From Herbaspirillum sp. Sphag64 (GTDB lineage Bacteria; Pseudomonadota; Gammaproteobacteria; Burkholderiales; Burkholderiaceae_D), in assembly GCF_014192645.1 (NCBI RefSeq), contig NZ_JACHYE010000002.1, positions 426,571 to 490,570 of the forward strand: 64,000 bases of DNA, written 5' to 3'. Below the pieces are notes generated by a model. That model was not told the origin of the DNA and did no database searches. It saw nothing but the letters and a program-made list of their open reading frames with translations. Shown piece by piece: positions 59,153 through 64,000 of this stretch. A program made the position numbers and the translations under genes. Each line of letters starts with the position of its first letter. Position 1 is the stretch's first letter.

Positions 59153-59671
59153 ATGCGTACATTCAGTTCCTTAGCAATCATTCTTTCGGCTGCCGTATTG
59201 CTGGCAGCATGCTCGTCGACCAAGCTTGACGACAAGAGCGCTCCGGTGGAAAACCACACCATGGGCACCACCGGCAATGCTGATGCAAATGCTGTCAACA
59301 ATGGCGATGCCAATGCTGATCCACTCAACGATCCGCAAAGCATTCTGGCCAAGCGCAGCATCTACTTTGACTACGACAGCTACTCCATCAAGGAAGAGTT
59401 CCGTCCTGTGGTGGAAGCGCACGCCAAATACCTGAATGCACACAAGGATCGCAAGATCATCATCCAGGGTAATACCGATGATCGCGGTGGCGCCGAGTAC
59501 AACCTGGCACTGGGTCAAAAGCGTGCAGAAGCCGTACGTAAGGCACTGGTGTTGTTGGGCGTATCGGACGAACAGGTTGAAGCTGTTTCCTTCGGCAAGG
59601 AAAAGCCAAAGGCTCTGGGCAGCGACGAAGCAGCTTGGGCTGAAAACCGTCGTGCTGACATCGCTTACTAA
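59153..59671 (+). CDS. pal: Peptidoglycan-associated lipoprotein Pal
   Basis: A 172-residue lipoprotein. Lipobox LLAAC at residues ~17-21 places it in the outer membrane. An N-terminal acidic/Asn-rich linker is followed by an OmpA-type domain (IYFDYDSYSIKEEFRPVVEAHAKYL, IIQGNTDDRGGAEYNLALGQKRAEAVR, ENRRADIAY) that binds meso-DAP peptidoglycan. Ribosome site AGGAG. Pal anchors the outer membrane with TolB. Confidence 0.97.
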   Translation: MRTFSSLAIILSAAVLLAACSSTKLDDKSAPVENHTMGTTGNADANAVNNGDANADPLNDPQSILAKRSIYFDYDSYSIKEEFRPVVEAHAKYLNAHKDRKIIIQGNTDDRGGAEYNLALGQKRAEAVRKALVLLGVSDEQVEAVSFGKEKPKALGSDEAAWAENRRADIAY

Positions 59672-59684
59672 AAAGATCTGAACC

Positions 59685-60446
59685 ATGCGCACTTCTTTCA
59701 AAACTGCGCTGAAATCGGTGTCCGCAGCGGCCTTCGTGGCTGCTGCGGCTTACTTGCCGATGACAGCCCATGCCGGCCTTTTCAGCGATGACGATGCCCG
59801 CAAAGCCATTCTCGATCTGCGCAGTCAGGTTGAGGCCCTGCAAAAGGATGTCGCCAACAAGGCGGACAAGAACAGCGTACTGAGCTTGTCTGATCAAAAC
59901 GACCAATTGCGCCAGGAAGTGGCAAGGCTGCGCGGTCAGATTGAAGTGTTGACCAATGAGCTCTCCAATACGCAGCAGCGCCAGAAAGACTTCTATGTCG
60001 ATCTGGATTCACGCCTGACCAAGCTGGAGCCGCAAAAGGTCAATGTCGATGGTAAAGAAGTCAGCGTCGACGTCACCGAACAAAAAACCTACGATGCCGC
60101 ACTCAATGTCTTCAAAGGTGGTGATTACAAAGGTGCCAGCACGGCCTTCGGCGATTTCCTGAAGCGTTATCCGCAGTCTGGTTACGCACCTTCGGCCCAA
60201 TATTGGATGGGAAATTCACTGTATGCACAGCGCGATTACAAGGGCGCCATTGCTGCACAACAGACGGTTGTCAAAAACTATCCTGACAATCCAAAGGTTG
60301 CCGATGCATTACTCAATATTGCCAGTTCGTTCACAGAATTGAAGGACAAAGCCTCCGCGCGCAAGGCACTGGAAACCTTGATAGCCAAATATCCTGATAG
60401 TCCGGCGGCACAAACCGGCAAGGAAAGATTGGCAGCATTGAAATAA
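59685..60446 (+). CDS. cpoB: Cell division coordinator CpoB (YbgF)
   Basis: A 253-residue periplasmic protein. Signal peptide (AAFVAAAAYLPMTAHA), then an N-terminal trimerising coiled coil (residues ~35-100: LDLRSQVEALQKDVANKADKNSV...) and a C-terminal TPR domain (YDAALNVFKGGDYKGASTAFGDFLKRYPQSGYAPSAQYWMGNSLY). It coordinates Tol and peptidoglycan synthase activity during constriction. 13 bp after pal. Confidence 0.93.
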   Translation: MRTSFKTALKSVSAAAFVAAAAYLPMTAHAGLFSDDDARKAILDLRSQVEALQKDVANKADKNSVLSLSDQNDQLRQEVARLRGQIEVLTNELSNTQQRQKDFYVDLDSRLTKLEPQKVNVDGKEVSVDVTEQKTYDAALNVFKGGDYKGASTAFGDFLKRYPQSGYAPSAQYWMGNSLYAQRDYKGAIAAQQTVVKNYPDNPKVADALLNIASSFTELKDKASARKALETLIAKYPDSPAAQTGKERLAALK

Positions 60447-60460
60447 TTGATGCCATCCGT

Positions 60461-60490
60461 TTGACATGCGCAAACGTTAGTGTCTATAAT
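60461..60490 (+). promoter_or_regulatory. Promoter of tRNA-Lys
   Basis: -35 TTGACA (60461-60466), 18-bp spacing, -10 TATAAT (60485-60490), both perfect consensus, ending 11 bp before the tRNA. Confidence 0.85.
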
Positions 60491-60501
60491 AGCGGTCTTT
60501 C

Positions 60502-60577
60502 GGGTCGTTAGCTCAGTTGGTAGAGCAGCGGACTTTTAATCCGTTGGTCGCAGGTTCGAGTCCCGCACGGCCTACCA
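60502..60577 (+). tRNA. tRNA-Lys (anticodon UUU)
   Basis: 76 nt including CCA. D arm GCTC-AGTTGGTA-GAGC, anticodon loop CTTTTAA, T loop TTCGAGT. Unusual for a functional tRNA: acceptor pair 1-72 is G-U, pair 4-69 is U-G, and T-stem pair 51-63 is A-C. The 5' half matches typical Lys tRNAs. Confidence 0.92.
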
Positions 60578-60591
60578 GAAATTCAGCAGCA

Positions 60592-60633
60592 AACAAGGAG
60601 GTTACGAGAAATCGTAACCTCCTTTGTTTTTTG
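60592..60633 (+). terminator. Intrinsic terminator after tRNA-Lys
   Basis: CAAGGAGGTTACGA-GAAA-TCGTAACCTCCTTTG then a run of T; 13-14 bp stem. Confidence 0.92.
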
Positions 60634-60916
60634 TTGCGAATAAAGCCATCCAGCAAATGTCGGCCTCGCTTGCCAACATCTCATTTTCGTTGCAGCTCAA
60701 TCTATCCTGCACGACTGCCCCCCCTGTAAAAGTATCCTCATGTAAAGTTAATGGCTGTGCTATTGAAGGGCTCGCCATGAAAAATCCAGATTTACAAATA
60801 AGCAGATTATGGGCAACTTGAAAAAAGCCGATGTGCGGAGATCGGTAGCGGATTTATGCCCTCCTGCACGGCATATCAGGCGCCAGACTTCCCGCAACGT
60901 ATCGAGAACATATTCA
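60634..60916. other. Intergenic region between tRNA-Lys and a secreted protein gene
   Basis: 283 bp. It includes a long open frame before 60917 but no convincing ribosome site. I see no operator or RNA here. Confidence 0.4.
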
Positions 60917-61432
60917 ATGAGATTCGATCTTCACAATGGCTTCTTGTTTCGAGCACCTCACATCGGAGTTTTTGCAGCAGTGATGATTTGTGCCGGATCA
61001 GCCTGTGCACAATCGAGCTCACAGGGGCCCGCAGATCTCTTGCATTGCCTAGGCCCCGCCAATAACATTCAACGACTCCGTGACAACTTGGAAGTGACGA
61101 GCGTCTATTTGAAGAGCTCGAAAGACAATTTCGGGCCTGCCCGACAACGGGCAATCGATTCGATTGAGGCCGCGCTTGGCGAATTTGAGCGCTTGCACGG
61201 TGATCCTCAACTAACGCCAACACCTGGAAAAGAGAAAGCACCTTATCTCGGTAGTCATGGACATCCTCGAATGAATCGTGCTCTGACGGCACTGAACGAA
61301 TCGGAAAACGATTTGAACGTCCCTGCATGTCAGTCAAATAGAGATCTGGACCAATTACGTCAGGAAATTTCAAAAGTAAAATCGGCAATTGACGATGCAT
61401 TTAGCTGGAACCCGCCTCACAGCAAACACTAA
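60917..61432 (+). CDS. Small secreted protein, unknown function
   Basis: A 171-residue protein. The N-terminus (MRFDLHNGFLF then PHIGVFAAVMICAGSACAQ) looks like a signal peptide with cleavage near residue 32. Two cysteines lie in the mature part (LLHCLGP, VPACQSN). The rest is rich in charged residues and likely helical: LRDNLEVTSVYLKSSKDNFGPARQRAIDSIEAALGEFERL and DLDQLRQEISKVKSAIDDAF. No family recognised. The frame opens at 60809, but this Met makes the signal peptide sensible. Confidence 0.55.
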   Translation: MRFDLHNGFLFRAPHIGVFAAVMICAGSACAQSSSQGPADLLHCLGPANNIQRLRDNLEVTSVYLKSSKDNFGPARQRAIDSIEAALGEFERLHGDPQLTPTPGKEKAPYLGSHGHPRMNRALTALNESENDLNVPACQSNRDLDQLRQEISKVKSAIDDAFSWNPPHSKH

Positions 61433-61502
61433 ATCTGGCGGAGAGAAGCGTTGCGTTAATCAACTGGCATTTTCCTACCGCCCTAGCTTCCTACAAATGC
61501 AC

Positions 61503-61565
61503 AAAAAAACGCCGACCTGTGCAGGCCGGCGTGAAATCCAATTCAAGAGGAGAATCAGAGGAGAC
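61503..61565 (-). ncRNA. Candidate small RNA with CU-rich anti-SD motifs
   Basis: On the minus strand, a promoter-like pair (-35 TTGGCG at 61601-61596, 18-bp spacing, -10 TATAGT at 61577-61572) is followed by ~63 nt ending in a strong terminator (ACGCCG ... CGGCGT with inner CCTG/CAGG, 61532-61509, and T7). The 5' half holds two copies of CTCCTCT spaced 11 nt apart (61563-61557 and 61552-61546), complementary to the AGAGGAG form of the Shine-Dalgarno. No ORF with a start is present. This layout resembles Hfq-dependent small RNAs. Transcription is unproven. Confidence 0.55.
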
Positions 61566-61571
61566 GAGTCC

Positions 61572-61601
61572 ACTATAAGCAATCACCGAGGCCTGCGCCA
61601 A
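61572..61601 (-). promoter_or_regulatory. Candidate promoter of the small RNA
   Basis: Minus strand -35 TTGGCG and -10 TATAGT with 18-bp spacing. One mismatch each or more from consensus. Confidence 0.4.
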
Positions 61602-61719
61602 AGGTCTTACATACGGACACATTTCAAACAGATCTCTTACAGCCAACAAAAGATCCTCATCAACTTTCTGTAATAAAACATAACCGAGCTTGCTATTTGG
61701 CGTCGCACCGTCAATAATA

Positions 61720-61738
61720 AATGAGAACAGTTCTTATT
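61720..61738. promoter_or_regulatory. Fur-like box upstream of hemS
   Basis: AATGAGAACAGTTCTTATT: a 19-bp palindrome with one mismatched pair, fitting the Fur-box pattern (TGAxAA...TT-TCA type). It lies ~100 bp before the first hemS start considered here; iron-repressed expression would be expected. Confidence 0.55.
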
Positions 61739-61839
61739 TGAAAGATACTGATTCGCATGCCTCCTATCGCAAAAACTTCGCACATGCTCAGCTCTCTATC
61801 GACAGCGGATTGTAATTAGTGAAGAACTACTGGAGCTTA

Positions 61840-61942
61840 ATGCTTGATGCGGAACTGCTGAGACAAAAAATTGCCCTAGATCGACTGTCTCTCGCCACCC
61901 CTCACAAAAGAAGGAAAAATGATGCGTCCATGGCCCTTTGAC
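61840..61942 (+). other. Out-of-frame N-terminal segment of hemS joined at CTTTGAC
   Basis: An ATG at 61840 with GGAG 4 bp before it opens 33 codons ending LATPHKRRKNDASMAL then TGA (61939-61941). This tail resembles the R-x-R-D-A-x-x-x-L helix at the start of ChuS/PhuS proteins. A +1 step at CTT-TGA-C (61936-61942) continues exactly into the main hemS frame at Asp8 (GAC 61940), giving 357 residues, the usual family length. Could be a frameshift mutation, a sequencing error or true recoding. Confidence 0.5.
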
Positions 61943-62914
61943 GATCAGCAACTCCCCCATCTTACGGATGTACAACGTATTGCACTGCATCCAAGCGCAG
62001 TCCGTCTCAACGGCCAATTCGCGCCATTGCTGGAGCACCTTGCCACACTCGGCAATCTTACTGAATTGACCCGTAACGAGTCAGCACTGCTAGAAAAAGA
62101 CAATGTCAGTGGTGCGCTGTATGTTCAGAACGAGTTACAGCTAGCACCAGCGGAGTCTACCCATATGCGTATCTTTTATCCGCAGTGGGAACACGGTTAC
62201 GCTCTGGAAGAATGCGATTCGACGACTGGTACGCAACGACACAGCCTGCAGTTTTTCGACCGGCACGGCAGTATGATGCACAAGGTCATCATGGACCAAG
62301 GTAGTGATCTCACCGCATTGAAACGCCTCATTGCCGACCATGCTGCAACCGAACAGTTAACCCCAGTACAGTTGGCGCCCGCCGTGGAAACACAACCCGC
62401 ATCGCAGATTTCCCAGATTGATGTCGATGCCTTGCGCGCCGAATGGGCACATGCACACAACCATAGTGACTTCCTGCAGCGCCAGGAAATCTTCGACCAA
62501 CAACGGCTCCGCAAGCTGAGACTGGCCGGTAAAGCATTTGCCTATCAGGTCGCCAACGACTCAGCCCGCATCATTCTCCAGCGCATGACAGAGATCGGCA
62601 CCGCAATCCTTGCACAGGTTGGCAATGCTGGAGTCGTACAAGCCTACTACGGGAAGATTAAAAAGGTCGGAACAAAAAATTCGCGCCTGAAGATCATGAA
62701 CACGGGATTCCGCATGCTGCTGCGGGAGGATCACATTGATTCTGTGTGGGTTGCCAAAAAACCGACCACGGATGGCATCATCACTTCTCTGGAATTATTT
62801 AATCGTCAGGGCACGCACATTGCGAGCTTCCTGAGTAAAAAAGCCAACGGTCAACCGGAACCCAGAGAGTGGCGTGACTCGATCATGCATCTCATGCCAA
62901 TTTTCGGCGCCTGA
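61919..62914 (+). CDS. hemS: Heme utilisation protein, HemS/ChuS family
   Basis: A 331-residue heme-binding/degrading cytoplasmic protein as annotated from ATG 61919 (site AAGGAAAA). It has the two family repeats: LGNLTELTRNESALLEKDNV and ARIILQRMTEIGTAILAQVG...VVQAYYGKIKKVG, and the C-terminal LREDHIDSVWVAKKPTTDGIITSLELFNRQG block found in ChuS, HmuS and PhuS. The GCVQIxTG element of ChuS reads GVVQAYYG here. Members usually run ~340-355; the missing N-terminus lies in another frame (see previous entry). No heme receptor or ABC genes are adjacent. Fur control is suggested. Confidence 0.85.
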   Translation: MMRPWPFDDQQLPHLTDVQRIALHPSAVRLNGQFAPLLEHLATLGNLTELTRNESALLEKDNVSGALYVQNELQLAPAESTHMRIFYPQWEHGYALEECDSTTGTQRHSLQFFDRHGSMMHKVIMDQGSDLTALKRLIADHAATEQLTPVQLAPAVETQPASQISQIDVDALRAEWAHAHNHSDFLQRQEIFDQQRLRKLRLAGKAFAYQVANDSARIILQRMTEIGTAILAQVGNAGVVQAYYGKIKKVGTKNSRLKIMNTGFRMLLREDHIDSVWVAKKPTTDGIITSLELFNRQGTHIASFLSKKANGQPEPREWRDSIMHLMPIFGA

Positions 62915-63009
62915 AACCAAACCAATTACTGAACACAACAATCCACGCCACACAACGATAACAGTACCATTACAATACGCCCAGACTACATCTATTCGGG
63001 CTATCCAAC

Positions 63010-63396
63010 ATGAGCGAACGTCTTCTGGTCATTCTTGCCGCCATCAATATGTTCATCGCTGTCGCCGCTGGCGCATTCGGTGCACATGGTTTGAAACAGG
63101 TGCTCGATAGCGAGATGCTGGCAATCTGGCACACAGCAGTAACCTATCAGATGATGCACGCTCTGGGCATGTTCCTGATCGCCTTACTGATCCCAAAATT
63201 CAGTTCCATGCTCCTTGGATGGGCTGGCAGCGCCATGTTTGTTGGCATCGTTATTTTTAGCGGCAGTTTGTATGCTTTGGCACTGAGTGGAATACGTTTG
63301 CTCGGTGCGATTACCCCCATAGGCGGACTGGCATTCCTCGCCAGCTGGATACTAGTGGCGTGGGCAGCGTACAAAGGCAACGCAGGTTCTATGTAA
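63010..63396 (+). CDS. ygdD: YgdD-like DUF423 membrane protein
   Basis: A 128-residue protein with four membrane helices: RLLVILAAINMFIAVAAGAFGAH, MMHALGMFLIALLIP, WAGSAMFVGIVIFSGSLYALAL and LGAITPIGGLAFLASWILVAWAAY. The FGAHGLK motif near residue 21 marks the DUF423 family. The function is unknown. 95 bp after hemS. Confidence 0.9.
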   Translation: MSERLLVILAAINMFIAVAAGAFGAHGLKQVLDSEMLAIWHTAVTYQMMHALGMFLIALLIPKFSSMLLGWAGSAMFVGIVIFSGSLYALALSGIRLLGAITPIGGLAFLASWILVAWAAYKGNAGSM

Positions 63397-63455
63397 AGGT
63401 ATGATATACGGCGTACATCCAGTCACCGTTTTTGGATTAATTGGAAGGAGACCAA

Positions 63456-63806
63456 ATGATAAGAATAACTCACCGAATGCACCTATTGCTATCGCTCACG
63501 CTGGGTCTCGGCATCATGACATCATCCATGCCCACGCGCGCTGCCGCAGCGGAAGAAGACGTATCCCAGAACGATCCTCCGCGCTGGTATCAACAGGACG
63601 ATACCCCTAAAAAGCATTACCGAAATCTGCTCAAGGAGGCCCGTGCAGCTTATGCACAGTCACTCCAGGAATGCAAAGCGCTCAAGGGAATGGACGCAAA
63701 AAACTGCCGACACGAAGCAAGGGAGAACCATGCTGCGGACAAAGCACGTGCTCAACGTATTCTGAAACTGCTCAGCAACCAGCAACCAACAAGCATGACG
63801 AGCTGA
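63456..63806 (+). CDS. Small secreted charged protein, unknown function
   Basis: A 116-residue protein with a signal peptide (HLLLSLTLGLGIMTSSMPTRAAA) and an excellent ribosome site (GGAAGGAGA). The mature part is rich in Lys, Glu and Arg with two cysteines (LQECKAL, KNCRHEA) and looks helical. No family recognised. It is followed by a strong bidirectional terminator. Confidence 0.7.
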   Translation: MIRITHRMHLLLSLTLGLGIMTSSMPTRAAAAEEDVSQNDPPRWYQQDDTPKKHYRNLLKEARAAYAQSLQECKALKGMDAKNCRHEARENHAADKARAQRILKLLSNQQPTSMTS

Positions 63807-63836
63807 GCAGACGCCCGACTGACGCTCCAGAAAGCA

Positions 63837-63873
63837 CAAAAGCGGCTTGGGCCAACAATGCCCAAGCCGCTCA
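63837..63873. terminator. Bidirectional intrinsic terminator
   Basis: Perfect 12-bp arms AGCGGCTTGGGC / GCCCAAGCCGCT with a 7-nt loop, preceded by CAAAA (a T-run for the minus strand). It lies between two convergent genes and probably ends livF transcription. Confidence 0.85.
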
Positions 63874-63905
63874 TTGGTTAACACCTGAGTAAGCTAATCA
63901 GGTAA

Positions 63906-64000
63906 TCACCCCTCCCCCAAATAAGCCGCCTTCACGCGCGGATCATCGAGCATGTCCTTGGCCAGGCCATTCATCGTAATCAGGCCCGACTCCATCACAT
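63906..64000 (-). CDS. livF: End of a branched-chain amino acid ABC ATPase
   Basis: Only the last 31 codons are in the window. The C-terminus VMESGLITMNGLAKDML then DDPRVKAAYLGEG and stop is the typical LivF end (branched-chain amino acid or similar importer). The N-terminal Walker motifs are outside. The complete start lies beyond the right edge. Confidence 0.75.
   Translation of the reverse strand, partial: VMESGLITMNGLAKDMLDDPRVKAAYLGEG

Noticed and set aside
1..64000. CRISPR arrays, insertion sequences, complete prophage
   Set aside because: No regularly spaced repeats, transposase motifs or phage gene series were seen in any region.

Overview
This window looks like chromosomal DNA of a betaproteobacterium in the Burkholderiales, most likely the Oxalobacteraceae (Herminiimonas, Janthinobacterium or Herbaspirillum-like). 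The basis is gene content and order: gyrA next to ompA-ubiG-gph; serC-pheA-tyrA-aroA-cmk-rpsA-ihfB-lapA-lapB; dnaX-ybaB-recR; zapA followed by 6S RNA; and ybgC-tolQRAB-pal-cpoB. The genus is an inference. No insertion sequence, CRISPR array or complete prophage was seen.

Layout. 1-7.6 kb is central sugar metabolism: a truncated edd reads left, and pgi-zwf-hexR-AGE epimerase-tal reads right. Two HexR-type operators lie in the shared 5' region, so the whole block is probably HexR-controlled. 7.6-11.9 kb (minus) is an SsuABC/TauABC-type importer with a class III CoA-transferase. A 54-residue secreted Cys-rich peptide follows. 12.3-15.9 kb is recR, a YciI protein, ybaB and dnaX, with an A9 slippage site predicted to make the gamma subunit. 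15.9-22.1 kb covers envelope sugar and LPS genes (manC, comEA-like, hldA, ugd, lapB, lapA). 22.3-32.8 kb is the ihfB-rpsA-cmk-aroA-tyrA-pheA-serC cluster and gyrA. 33.5-39.5 kb (plus) is an OmpA-like protein, ubiG, gph and a very large DUF748/AsmA-like protein, followed by tmRNA. 40-50.2 kb is the most accessory-looking part: a MASE4-GGDEF cyclase, a trhP-like U32 gene behind an FNR-type box, a secreted SUMF1-domain protein, an AraC regulator with an EamA exporter, a MalT-type LuxR regulator and an orphan RcsB-like response regulator. 50.9-54.4 kb holds zapB-like, zapA, 6S RNA, and nrdR-glyA behind a ZTP (pfl) riboswitch. 54.4-60.4 kb is a YdfG-type dehydrogenase and the Tol-Pal operon. 60.5-64 kb has tRNA-Lys(UUU), two small secreted proteins, a heme-utilisation gene (hemS/chuS family) with a Fur-like box, a YgdD protein, and the end of a livF-like gene.

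The observations most worth following: (i) a candidate 60-65 nt minus-strand small RNA at 61503-61565 with two CUCCUCU anti-Shine-Dalgarno motifs and a strong terminator; (ii) the hemS gene, whose missing N-terminal segment lies in another frame joined through CTTTGAC, the same heptamer used for +1 frameshifting in prfB; (iii) a ZTP riboswitch before glyA; (iv) an FNR-type palindrome before a trhP-like tRNA hydroxylation gene; (v) the dnaX A9 slippery run with an immediate -1 stop; (vi) tRNA-Lys with an A-C mismatch and a terminal G-U pair in its 3' half; (vii) GyrA with Ala at position 83. All calls were made by reading the sequence; no database search was run.
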